A stretch of DNA of 64,000 nt from CBDATA01 sp965215615 (GTDB lineage: Bacteria; Acidobacteriota; Vicinamibacteria; Marinacidobacterales; Marinacidobacteraceae). The position numbers and the translations under genes were made by a program. The notes below the pieces were generated by a model. It was given only the letters and a program-made list of their open reading frames with translations. It had not been told where the DNA came from and ran no database searches. Where the stretch lies: positions 1,736,001 through 1,800,000 of the forward strand of contig OZ244068.1 of assembly GCA_965215615.1 (NCBI GenBank), given 5' to 3'. Of the stretch, positions 26,784-37,025 are shown piece by piece. Every line of letters begins with the position of its first letter. The first letter of the stretch is position 1.

Positions 26784-27992
26784 TTGGAACGACTCAATTT
26801 CGACCTGAACGAGGACCAGCGCTCGGCCGAGGCCATGGTCCGGGATTTCGCCGCCCGGGAAGTCGCGCCTCACATTCGCGAAAACGATGCCGCCGGGCAC
26901 TTCGACCGGAAGATTCTGGACAAGATGGCATCGCTCGGCATCCTCGGCCTCTCGATCCCCGAGAAATACGGCGGAGCGGGTCTCGATTACGTCTGTCTGG
27001 GCCTCGCCTCCGAGGCGCTCGAATACGTGGATACCTCGCTCCGGGTCATCATGTCGGTGCATGCCGGACTGAACTCCCTGTCGCTTCTGACCTGGGGGAC
27101 CGAAGACCAGAAACAGCGGTTTCTCAAGCCGCAGGCCGAGGGCCGGGCCATCGGCACCTATGGCCTCACCGAACCGGATGCCGGCAGCGATGCGGTGGCG
27201 ATTCGCTCCGTCGCCACGAAGGACGGAAACGACTACATCCTGAACGGAGAGAAACACTGGATTTCCCTCGCGGAAATTGCCGACCACTTCGTCGTGATCG
27301 CCTGGACCGACACGAAGAAGCGGCAGGACCGGGACCACACCGGGCTTTCCGCCTTCCTCGTCGAACGCACCGCCGACGGGTTCGAGTCGGGCAAGATGAC
27401 CCACAAATGGGGGATCCGCGCCGGCAACACCGGATGGTTCCGGCTGAACGATGTCCGCATTCCGGCGAGCCAGCGCATCGGCGAGGAGGGAGAGGGTTTC
27501 CGGATCGCCATGTTCGCTCTCGACCAGGGCCGGTACACGGTGGCCGCCGGAGCCACCGGTCTCATCAAGGCGTGCCGGGACGCGAGCGTCGCATGGGCGC
27601 TTTCCCGCAAGACCTTCGGCGAGGAAATCGGCCGGCACCAGCTCGTCAAGCAGATGATCGCGAACATGGAGCGGGATTACCAGGTCTCCCGGCTCCTCTG
27701 GCTGCGCGCCGGGGAGCTCAAGAACCGGGGGAGTCGGGACACCCGCGAGACATCGCTCGCCAAGTGGGTTGCGACGGTCGCGTCCGAGCGGGCCGCATCG
27801 GATGCCGTCCAGATCCACGGCTGCTATGGATACTCTGATGAATATCCGGTGGGCCGCTTCTGGCGGAATTCCAAGGGTGCCGTCATCTACGAGGGCACCC
27901 GCGAAATCCACACGCTGATGCAGGCCGACTACGCACTCGGGTACCGACGGGACCGGCCGTCCCGAGTGAGCCTCCCCACCTTCGAAGGCTGA
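26784..27992 (+). CDS. Acyl-CoA dehydrogenase
   Basis: 402 residues, FAD-dependent, oxidises acyl-CoA to enoyl-CoA. The three family regions are visible: the N-terminal helices (LNEDQRSAEAMVRDFAAREV), the beta domain with GTYGLTEPDAGSDAVAIRS, and the C-terminal bundle with QIHGCYGYSDEYPVGRFWR. AVIYEGTREIHTLM contains the expected catalytic Glu of the YEGT motif. Chain-length specificity cannot be read from the sequence. The TTG start has GGGAG 6 bases upstream. No beta-oxidation partner genes are nearby. Confidence 0.92.
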   Translation: MERLNFDLNEDQRSAEAMVRDFAAREVAPHIRENDAAGHFDRKILDKMASLGILGLSIPEKYGGAGLDYVCLGLASEALEYVDTSLRVIMSVHAGLNSLSLLTWGTEDQKQRFLKPQAEGRAIGTYGLTEPDAGSDAVAIRSVATKDGNDYILNGEKHWISLAEIADHFVVIAWTDTKKRQDRDHTGLSAFLVERTADGFESGKMTHKWGIRAGNTGWFRLNDVRIPASQRIGEEGEGFRIAMFALDQGRYTVAAGATGLIKACRDASVAWALSRKTFGEEIGRHQLVKQMIANMERDYQVSRLLWLRAGELKNRGSRDTRETSLAKWVATVASERAASDAVQIHGCYGYSDEYPVGRFWRNSKGAVIYEGTREIHTLMQADYALGYRRDRPSRVSLPTFEG

Positions 27993-28006
27993 GCGCGGGA
28001 AATCCG

Positions 28007-28975
28007 GTGGCGACCCGGCTCCCGGAATGGGTCACCGTGGGGCTCGTCCGGGCGGTCGAGGCGGCGGCCATCGCCAGCGCCCGGACGATGGGGTTCGGCG
28101 ACCGGCACCGGTCGGATGAAGTCGCGGTCGCCGCCATGCGGGACGCGCTCCAGGAAATGCCGGTGCGTGGCAGAGTGGTGATCGGCGAAGGCGAACGCGA
28201 CAAGGCACCGATGCTCTGGTCGGGAGAGACCTTCGGATCAGGTGATGCGAACGCTCTCGAAATCGAAATCGCGGTGGATCCACTCGAAGGCACCAACCTT
28301 TGTGCGACCGGCGGACCGGGCGCCATCGCGGTCCTCGCCGCTTCGGGCCGGGGCGGACTTTTGCAGGCACCCGACATCTACATGGAGAAGGTGGTCGTGG
28401 GACCAGCGGCTGCACCGCTGCTGGGCGAGCGAATCCATCTCGACCAACCCGCCGACGAAATGGTGGCCGCCATCGCCGAAGCCGAAGGTCTCGCGCCCGC
28501 GGACCTCGGGATCGCGGTGCTGGATCGCCCCCGGCACGCCGAAATCATCGCCGGAGTGCGCCGGGCCGGCGCGCGGGTGCTGCTGATCGGCGACGGCGAT
28601 CTGAGCGCCGGAATCCGGACCGCCCTGCCGGGATCGGGGATCCACGCGGCAATCGGCTCGGGAGGGGCACCGGAAGGAGTGATCACCGCGGCCGCCCTCC
28701 GCTGCCTCGGCGGCGGGATGCTCGGCAGGCTGCTCGTCAGGAACCACGAGGAACGGGGGCGCGTGGAGCGTGTCGGTGTTCCCGATCCGCAGGCAGAGCG
28801 CAGCGCCGACGATCTCGCGCCGGGGCCTCACCTCGTGGTCTGCGCCGCCGGAGTCACCGACGGAGCTCTGGTGGAGGGTGTCCAGTCGGGTGCGGCCGGG
28901 ATTCGCACCACGACCCTGATCCTCGAAAACGATCCGCCGGAAATCTCCCGCCTCACCCGGACGCGCCGCGGCTGA
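28007..28975 (+). CDS. glpX: Fructose-1,6-bisphosphatase class II (GlpX type)
   Basis: 322 residues; gluconeogenic hydrolysis of fructose-1,6-bisphosphate. Metal/substrate motifs are GRVVIGEGERDKAPML, the DPLEGTN signature (AVDPLEGTNLCATG) and GGAPEGVITAAALRCLGGGM. Some GlpX proteins also cleave sedoheptulose-1,7-bisphosphate. The start is GTG at 28007, 14 bases after the acyl-CoA dehydrogenase stop, suggesting co-transcription. Confidence 0.94.
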   Translation: MATRLPEWVTVGLVRAVEAAAIASARTMGFGDRHRSDEVAVAAMRDALQEMPVRGRVVIGEGERDKAPMLWSGETFGSGDANALEIEIAVDPLEGTNLCATGGPGAIAVLAASGRGGLLQAPDIYMEKVVVGPAAAPLLGERIHLDQPADEMVAAIAEAEGLAPADLGIAVLDRPRHAEIIAGVRRAGARVLLIGDGDLSAGIRTALPGSGIHAAIGSGGAPEGVITAAALRCLGGGMLGRLLVRNHEERGRVERVGVPDPQAERSADDLAPGPHLVVCAAGVTDGALVEGVQSGAAGIRTTTLILENDPPEISRLTRTRRG

Positions 28976-29013
28976 TTCTTCCCCGACGCATCCGATATGC
29001 TTCGGTACCCGCT

Positions 29014-29034
29014 GCGACCGAAATAAGCGGTCGC
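29014..29034. repeat. Inverted repeat between glpX and the UPF0158 gene
   Basis: Perfect 7-bp arms (GCGACCG and CGGTCGC) around a 7-base A-rich loop lie 16 bases before the downstream ATG. There is no T-tract, so a simple intrinsic terminator is unlikely. A TATGCT -10-like element precedes it at 28996-29001, so it could be an operator or a 5'-UTR hairpin. Confidence 0.45.
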
Positions 29035-29049
29035 TCAAGTCATTCCGCC

Positions 29050-29475
29050 ATGGAAATAGACCCGACGCTCACGAGGGCAGTCATCGCCGCGTTCCTCGAC
29101 GACGGCCCGGAGCGTACCTACTACTACGACCGGGATACCTCCCGCATGGTCAGCGTCTCGGAAGATCAGGAAGATCCTGCCAACCAGCGGATCGTGTGGC
29201 AACTCGAATCCGATACGCGGGGGCGCTTCGTCCCGATCCCCAAGCCGAAGCTCGAGGAGACGCTGGACGAACAGGATGCCTTCGTCGAACAGCTTCCCGA
29301 CAGCCCGCTCAAATCCCGCCTCGAAACGCTCATCGAAAGCGATCCCGACGGAAGCAGGATGGCCGAGGTGGTGATCCGGGATCGCGAAGCGCGAAACGCC
29401 TGGCGCCTGTTCCGCACGGGTCGCGCGGAAGATCAGGCGCGGGCGTTTCTTTCCGGCCTTTCGGAACTCGACTGA
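29050..29475 (+). CDS. UPF0158 family protein
   Basis: 141 residues. The N-terminus (AVIAAFLDDGPERTYYYDRDTSRMV) and the central IPKPKLEETLDEQDAFVEQL region match the uncharacterised UPF0158 family. The family pattern is an acidic N-terminus recognising a helix, then a Tyr/Asp-containing strand, then MEDFI-like and RNAWRLF-type motifs. No catalytic residues or membrane segments are evident, and the function is unknown. The gene has its own short intergenic region with an inverted repeat. Confidence 0.7.
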   Translation: MEIDPTLTRAVIAAFLDDGPERTYYYDRDTSRMVSVSEDQEDPANQRIVWQLESDTRGRFVPIPKPKLEETLDEQDAFVEQLPDSPLKSRLETLIESDPDGSRMAEVVIRDREARNAWRLFRTGRAEDQARAFLSGLSELD

Positions 29476-29481
29476 TCTCTC

Positions 29482-29502
29482 CCGGGGCGTTCTCTCCCCC
29501 GG
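29482..29502 (+). terminator. Weak hairpin after the UPF0158 gene
   Basis: A 6-bp stem (CCGGGG with CCCCGG) and 9-base loop lie 7 bases after the UPF0158 stop. No T-run follows, so it is at best a weak or factor-dependent terminator. Confidence 0.3.
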
Positions 29503-29563
29503 ATGGCGCGCTCCTTGCTTTCCCGGTGGGACACCACCTTTCCCTTCGTCCCGGAGGTCCCCG

Positions 29564-31570
29564 ATGCTCCATCCGAACCGCCGCTCTTCGCAAGATCGTC
29601 CGATCGCTCCTTTCCGGAGCCTCGCCGTCGTCCTCGCGATCCTGTTTCCGGCCGCGGCCGCCGCCCAGGGGTTCGAGCGTTCGTACGCATACGGCAACGT
29701 GAGCCAGGTGCGAGGAGATGTCTGGCTCCAGCGAGCGGAGGATTTCGGTGCGAACGAAGCCGAATCCAACAGTCCCTTCCTCCCCGGCGACCGACTGTGG
29801 ACCCGCGAACCCGGACAGGCCGAGCTGCGGTTCGCTGGCCCGGTGACCGCCTGGCTGGACGAGCGGACCAAGCTGGATTACGTGGAGGGGGACCAGCCAC
29901 ATCGGCTCGGCTTCTGGACCGGCAGCCTTCTGCTTCGGGTGGAGGCGGAGGCCACGGTGACGGTGGAGAGTCCCGGTGGTTCCCTCGCCACCCAGAGCGC
30001 CGGACGGTACCGCCTCGATGTCCTCCCGGACGGACAAGGCGTTCGTTTCGCCGCGATCGAGGGGGTTGCCACCGTTCAGAGCGATGCCGGCTCGGTCGTG
30101 ATCGCGAGCGGCCAGCAGACGACATCCGTCGCCGGGGGAGCACCGAGCGCTCCCGAAGGGATGGGCCGGCTCGATCGGGACGCGCTGAGCGAATGGGCGG
30201 CCAGCCGCGAACAGTCGAGATATCAGCACCCGGATGACGCTCCCTACTACGAGGATCTGCCTCACGAAGTCCGCGAACACGTCCACGACCTGCGTGGTCA
30301 CGGCCGCTGGTCTCGCGACTCCCATCTCGGGTGGGTCTGGTATCCGGAAGTGGTCGCCGGTTGGGCGCCCTATCAGTTGGGACGGTGGGCCTATACCCCG
30401 TTCGGCTATACCTGGATCTCCCACGATCCGTGGGGCTGGGCCCCCTATCGCTACGGCCGGTGGGGCTACGGAGCGCGCGGCTGGTACTGGCTGCCGGGAT
30501 CCGTCTGGGGGCCGGCATGGGTCTCGTGGGCTTGGGGGCCCGACTGGATCGGATGGTCGCCGCTCGGCTACTACAACCGCCCGGTGTACGCATTCCATTA
30601 CGGCCGCCACGGCATCTACGGAGGAAGCGGGGTCCGGCCCGGCGAGGTGGTGGGACGCGCCGTTGCGCGCGATTCGGTGGACCGCCGCGCAAGACCTCGG
30701 CGCGGCTGGAGCTTCACCGAGCGGACCGCCATGGGGCGCCCGGCCTCCCGGAACCGGCTCGATCTCTCGAAGGCCCGCAATCTGGACACAGCGCGCGTTC
30801 TTTCCTCGGGAGCCGTTCTCGATCGTGACCTTCGCGAACGCGCGGTGGGAAGGACGGCGATATCGAGAGCCACCGCATCCACGGCGCGAAGCCTCTCGAA
30901 TGTCCGGCGGGGCGCGATGATCCGCGAGGAGCGATCCACCACCGGAGCGCAGCGTCTCGCAACTCCCGCCGCCGGCGCAAGGAGCCGTTCCTCGGCGGGC
31001 CGCGCCACTCGCCCGTCGGGCGCAACCCCTCGGACGAACAGCCGCGAGGCCCGGCCACGGGCGACAACCCGCGGCACCGAAAGGAATTCCGGACGCATCG
31101 GCAATCGAAACAGCGGCCGGGAAAGTGCCGCGACGCGCTCCTCTCGTCCCCCGAGGCCACGTGGCGCAACGCCCCGGAGCGGAAGCCGCCGGCCCAGCTC
31201 GGTGCGCCCGCGAAGCGGCTCGGATGCCCCTGAGCGAGCTGGCCAGCGAGCCGCGCCACGATCCGGGTCCACCCCACGGTCCACTCCCCGATCCACCTCA
31301 CCTCGCTCCCGCCCCTCGAGACCGAGTTCCTCCGCCGCCCCCCGCTCCCGCCCCTCGAGACCGAGTTCCTCCGCCGCATCCCGCTCCCGCCCCTCGAGAC
31401 CGAGTTCCTCCGCCGCACCCCGCTCCCGCCCCTCGAGACCGAGTTCCTCCGCCGCACCCCGCTCCCGCCCCTCGAGACCGAGTTCCTCCGCCGCACCCCG
31501 CTCCCGCCCCTCGAAGCCCAACTCCTCCCGCTCTTCCTCTACCTCCCGGCGACGGCCCCGATCAGGCTGA
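29564..31570 (+). CDS. Secreted FecR-domain protein with DUF6600-like aromatic region and basic repeat tail
   Basis: 668 residues. A signal peptide (hydrophobic 19-33, predicted cleavage before Gln35) is followed by a FecR-like beta domain (about 40-200: VSQVRGDVWLQRAED, SPGGSLATQSAGRYRLDV). A Trp/Tyr/Gly-rich region (about 240-350) repeats patterns such as WAPYQLGRWAYTPFGYTWIS and DPWGWAPYRYGRWGY, typical of DUF6600. The last 300 residues are Arg/Ser/Pro-rich, ending in five 13-residue repeats encoded by a 39-bp tandem array. An envelope or surface role is likely; the function is unknown. GGAGG lies 7 bases before the ATG. Confidence 0.78.
   Translation: MLHPNRRSSQDRPIAPFRSLAVVLAILFPAAAAAQGFERSYAYGNVSQVRGDVWLQRAEDFGANEAESNSPFLPGDRLWTREPGQAELRFAGPVTAWLDERTKLDYVEGDQPHRLGFWTGSLLLRVEAEATVTVESPGGSLATQSAGRYRLDVLPDGQGVRFAAIEGVATVQSDAGSVVIASGQQTTSVAGGAPSAPEGMGRLDRDALSEWAASREQSRYQHPDDAPYYEDLPHEVREHVHDLRGHGRWSRDSHLGWVWYPEVVAGWAPYQLGRWAYTPFGYTWISHDPWGWAPYRYGRWGYGARGWYWLPGSVWGPAWVSWAWGPDWIGWSPLGYYNRPVYAFHYGRHGIYGGSGVRPGEVVGRAVARDSVDRRARPRRGWSFTERTAMGRPASRNRLDLSKARNLDTARVLSSGAVLDRDLRERAVGRTAISRATASTARSLSNVRRGAMIREERSTTGAQRLATPAAGARSRSSAGRATRPSGATPRTNSREARPRATTRGTERNSGRIGNRNSGRESAATRSSRPPRPRGATPRSGSRRPSSVRPRSGSDAPERAGQRAAPRSGSTPRSTPRSTSPRSRPSRPSSSAAPRSRPSRPSSSAASRSRPSRPSSSAAPRSRPSRPSSSAAPRSRPSRPSSSAAPRSRPSKPNSSRSSSTSRRRPRSG
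31304..31523 (+). repeat. 39-bp tandem repeat, five full copies and a partial
   Basis: Units begin at 31304, 31343, 31382, 31421 and 31460, with a diverging partial copy from 31499. Each starts CGCTCCCGCCCCTCGAGACC. The unit is 13 codons, so copy-number change keeps the frame. Copies are nearly identical at the DNA level, including synonymous positions, which points to recent expansion or homogenisation. Confidence 0.93.
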
Positions 31571-31619
31571 GTTCCCCCTGCCCCGGCCGGATCACCCGGA
31601 AAAGCTGATCCGAAGAAAA

Positions 31620-31667
31620 CCACAACCGGTAGTGGCCCGGGGGTGAAAAGACCCCTACATCTTGTGG
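31620..31667 (+). promoter_or_regulatory. Two NrdR-type boxes upstream of nrdJ
   Basis: Box 1 (31620-31635, CCACAACCGGTAGTGG) is a near-perfect palindrome with only two mismatched positions. Box 2 (31652-31667, CCCCTACATCTTGTGG) shares the CCnC...TnGTGG ends. Their starts are 32 bp apart, about three helical turns. This is the arrangement known for NrdR, the ATP/dATP-sensing repressor of ribonucleotide reductase genes. They end 38 bases before the nrdJ ATG. Confidence 0.68.
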
Positions 31668-31705
31668 TATGGTGGCCCGCTCCCTTCTCCCCCAGGCGGT
31701 ACTCC

Positions 31706-34456
<2,751 letters not shown>

Positions 34457-34544
34457 TACCCAGCCAGCCCGAAGTTTCGAGACGCTGATCCGCCAACTCG
34501 AGGAGGAGTCAGAATTGTTGTACATTTGGTGACTGCCATCGAAT

Positions 34545-35462
34545 ATGCAACCGGTCGCGGACAAGGAGCCCGCAGATCCGACACCTGTCCCCGAACCGTC
34601 CCAACCGGAACAACTCCCGGAAGAAGCGCCGGCACCGGAACTGCCACCGGCATCGGAGACGCCCATCCACGACGCTCCCCGAGGCTGGCGGATGCGCCTG
34701 GGCCGCTGGCTCGCCGGCTTCTTCCCGCTCCGGGAACTCGCGCGTACGAAGCAGGAGAACGAAGCGCTCAGGACGAAGCTCGAACAGAGCAGGGAGGCAT
34801 CCCGCGAGCTCGGCGAGAAACTCGCGCGTGCGAAGCAGGAGAACGAGGCGATCAGGACGAAGCTCGAACAGAGCAGGGAGGCATCCCGCCAGTCCGAGAA
34901 GGACGCGGCCTCGTACCTCGCGGAATGGGAGCAGGCAGATGAGCGGGCGAAGGAAGCAGAACGCGGGCGGAACGGCGCAGACAACCGGAAGGAGGAACAC
35001 GCCGCGCAACTCATCGAGCAGTTGCGCAACCACGACCTCGTTCCGGTTCCAGCGAATTGGAAGGAAATGATCCTCTGGTGCAAGACCGAATTCGGGGAGC
35101 GCCTCGAGCTGCTTCCCGGCGCGGTCAAGGGTATGAAGAAAGCGGAGTTCGAAGACCCGTGGCTCGCCGCCGAGTGCCTCGCATGGCTCGCCGGCCCCTA
35201 CCGCGAATCACGCCGGCCCAACCGCGGCGAACAACCCGACATCAAGAAGGACGTGAACTCGACCCTGACCGATGGCCCGGCGGGCAAAGATGTCCATTTC
35301 CCGGACTGGAAGCACGTCGATCAGAACGAGCGCCGAAACATCAAACGAGGCAAGAACCGGGAGCGGAGGAACTGCCTGCGCATCTACTACTACTGGGACA
35401 GCGCCAGAGACCGGATCGTCATCGTCTCCATGCCGCACCACGCCCAGACCCGGCTATCGTGA
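34545..35462 (+). CDS. Hypothetical coiled-coil protein with conserved-looking C-terminal domain
   Basis: 305 residues, not recognised. A Pro/Glu-rich N-terminus (to about residue 45) precedes an amphipathic basic segment (GWRMRLGRWLAGFF) and a coiled coil made partly of two 28-residue repeats (ARTKQENEALRTKLEQSREAS). The C-terminal 130 residues look globular (WKEMILWCKTEFGERLELLP; DPWLAAECLAWLAGPYRE) and end in a basic strand region (RRNCLRIYYYWDSARDRIVI). No signal peptide is clear. AGGAGG lies 36 bases upstream, too far for the ATG. It opens the accessory region; defence or phage-related origin is possible but unproven. Confidence 0.6.
   Translation: MQPVADKEPADPTPVPEPSQPEQLPEEAPAPELPPASETPIHDAPRGWRMRLGRWLAGFFPLRELARTKQENEALRTKLEQSREASRELGEKLARAKQENEAIRTKLEQSREASRQSEKDAASYLAEWEQADERAKEAERGRNGADNRKEEHAAQLIEQLRNHDLVPVPANWKEMILWCKTEFGERLELLPGAVKGMKKAEFEDPWLAAECLAWLAGPYRESRRPNRGEQPDIKKDVNSTLTDGPAGKDVHFPDWKHVDQNERRNIKRGKNRERRNCLRIYYYWDSARDRIVIVSMPHHAQTRLS
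34737..34904 (+). repeat. 84-bp tandem duplication inside the coiled-coil gene
   Basis: Two copies start at 34737 and 34821, each beginning CTCGCGCGT and sharing long identical stretches. The 84-bp period is 28 codons, exactly four heptads, so the duplication preserves coiled-coil register. Confidence 0.88.
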
Positions 35463-35545
35463 GCCACGAATGCGCTTCGTAATCCTCAACCTCTTCCGCA
35501 CGCGGACGGGGCCGTGTCGCCCGCAATCGGCCGAGCGCGTTCCCG

Positions 35546-36295
35546 TCAGCCGCCGCTGCGAACGTCCTCGATGAGTCGGCGGAGCGTTGCGCCATCCACC
35601 GCGCCGGGGACGAGGGTGTTTCCGATCACGAAGGCCGGAGTTCCGCCGATGCCGAGCTCTTCGGCAAGGCGCTGGGTGTCTCGAAGATAGGCGACGATCT
35701 CCGGGTCCGCCATGTCCTGCTGCAATCGCTCCACGTCGAGCCCGACCCGGCTCGCGATCTCCATCACCGACTGCTCGGTGAGGCGGCCGGGTGCCCCCAT
35801 GAGCGCCTTGTGGAGTTCCAGATACTGCCCCTGCTTCTGCGCCGCCATGGACGCGAGCGCGGCGAAGGTCGAGACTTCTCCCAGAACCGGAAAGTCCTTC
35901 CACACGATCCTGAGTTCCGGGTCGCTCTCGATCAGTTCCACGACCGTCCCGAGCGAGCGTTTGCAGTAGCCACACTGGTAGTCGAAGAACTCGACGAGCG
36001 TCACGTCGCCGTCGGGGTTGCCGGAAACCGGCGACATCGGGTGATCCACCAGCGCCGCTCGATTCGCGGCCAGCGCGTCGCGCGTCCTCGCCATCCGGTC
36101 GGCCTGTTGACGCGCCTGGAGCTCGCGGATGGCCTGCTCGATGATCTCCGGCTGCTCCAGCAGGTACTCCCGGACGATTTCCCGCACGGCCTCCTTGTCG
36201 AGCGGCGGTTGCGGCGCGGGCTGGGCCCGGCTGTCGCCCGGGGTCGCCACACCCCCGAGAGCCAAGGCGAGCGTGAGCAGCGCTTTCGATTTCAT
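35546..36295 (-). CDS. DsbA/ScsC-family periplasmic thiol oxidoreductase
   Basis: 249 residues. A signal peptide (KALLTLALALGGVAT) is followed by a helical N-terminal segment (REIVREYLLEQPEIIEQAIREL) resembling the oligomerisation helix of ScsC/DsbG-like proteins. A thioredoxin-fold domain follows with the CGYC active site at Cys108-Cys111 (FFDYQCGYCKRS) and the cis-Pro loop GIGGTPAFVIG. It probably forms or shuffles disulfides in exported proteins. The ATG at 36295 has GGGAGG 5-6 bases upstream. It lies downstream of the toxin-antitoxin pair on the same strand, with a 36-base gap. Confidence 0.88.
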   Translation of the reverse strand: MKSKALLTLALALGGVATPGDSRAQPAPQPPLDKEAVREIVREYLLEQPEIIEQAIRELQARQQADRMARTRDALAANRAALVDHPMSPVSGNPDGDVTLVEFFDYQCGYCKRSLGTVVELIESDPELRIVWKDFPVLGEVSTFAALASMAAQKQGQYLELHKALMGAPGRLTEQSVMEIASRVGLDVERLQQDMADPEIVAYLRDTQRLAEELGIGGTPAFVIGNTLVPGAVDGATLRRLIEDVRSGG

Positions 36296-36331
36296 GGGGA
36301 ACCTCCCGGAACAGGACACGGTAGTTTCGCC

Positions 36332-36658
36332 TCAGCGTTCAACGATCCGATGACGCGCCCTCCGCGGTATCGGCTCGGCGCGCAAACGCAGGCCCAACGC
36401 GCCCAGAACCCGAAACACCGTATCAAGCGTCGGGTTGCGTTCTCCAGAAAGCGCCTTGTAGAGGCTTTCCCGGGACAGGCCGGTATCGGACGCGACCTGC
36501 GACATTCCTCGGGCGCGAGCGATGTCACCGAGGGCCTTGGCAACGAACGCAGCATCGCCCGCGGCTTCTTCAAGGCTGGCTTCGAGATAGGCGGCCATCT
36601 CCTCCGGCGTTCGGAGGTGCTCAGCCACACCGTATGGTGAAGTAGCGGTCTTGGTCAT
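36332..36658 (-). CDS. HigA/HI1420-like antitoxin (HTH)
   Basis: 108 residues. An N-terminal region (TSPYGVAEHLRTPEEMAAYLEASLEEA) typical of putative addiction-module antidote proteins is followed by a lambda-repressor-like helix-turn-helix (ARGMSQVASDTGLSRESLYKALSG) and the NPTLDTVFRVLGALGLRL ending. It neutralises the upstream-encoded toxin and probably represses the pair. ATG 36658 overlaps the toxin stop by 4 bases (ATGA) and has AGGTGG 5 bases upstream; a GTG three codons earlier is less likely. Confidence 0.88.
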   Translation of the reverse strand: MTKTATSPYGVAEHLRTPEEMAAYLEASLEEAAGDAAFVAKALGDIARARGMSQVASDTGLSRESLYKALSGERNPTLDTVFRVLGALGLRLRAEPIPRRARHRIVER

Positions 36659-36954
36659 GGTTTCCACCTACAGATTTTGTGCGAGACGGAGGGCCGTCGA
36701 ATGTCGCCGCGCTGGGAACGCTTATCCCCGCCGGCCAGAAGCACGATGATCGTGTTGCTCTGCTTCTTGAAGTACACCCGGTAGCCCGGTCCGTAAGCGA
36801 TCCGGAGCTCCGAGACACCCTCTCCCACGGATCGGACATCTCCAGGGTTCCCGGATCCCAAACGCTCCACTCGGACGAGGACTCGGGCTCGTGCACGGGG
36901 ATCGCGCAAATCGTCCAACCACCGGGCGTAGGCATCCGTTTTGCGAATCTCCAA
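36655..36954 (-). CDS. HigB/RelE-superfamily toxin (HI1419-like)
   Basis: 99 residues. The pattern AYARWLDDLRDPRARARVLVRVERL, then GNPGDVRSVGEGVSELRIAYGPGYRVYFKK and IIVLLAGGDKRSQ is the Gp49-like/HigB form of the RelE/ParE fold. Such proteins cleave mRNA, often on the ribosome. Toxin-before-antitoxin order matches this family. The start appears to be TTG at 36954, with AGGAGG 13 bases upstream. That AGGAGG lies in the loop and 3' arm of a perfect inverted repeat, which may limit expression. Confidence 0.88.
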   Translation of the reverse strand: MEIRKTDAYARWLDDLRDPRARARVLVRVERLGSGNPGDVRSVGEGVSELRIAYGPGYRVYFKKQSNTIIVLLAGGDKRSQRGDIRRPSVSHKICRWKP

Positions 36955-36960
36955 GACTGG

Positions 36961-36982
36961 ATCGTAGCCTCCTGGCTACGAT
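36961..36982 (-). promoter_or_regulatory. Perfect inverted repeat over the toxin ribosome binding region
   Basis: Nine-base arms ATCGTAGCC and GGCTACGAT flank AGGA on the minus strand. The toxin Shine-Dalgarno AGGAGG spans the loop and the first bases of the 3' arm. It could be the operator bound by the antitoxin, or an RNA hairpin masking the ribosome binding site, or both. Confidence 0.65.
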
Positions 36983-37025
36983 TGATCCATCTCCCGATTC
37001 GTCTCGGCAAGGCTCGACCGTTCCC

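Noticed and set aside
31304..31523. Repeat array considered as CRISPR
   Set aside because: The 39-bp units are directly adjacent with no spacers and lie in frame inside a coding sequence; no cas genes nearby.
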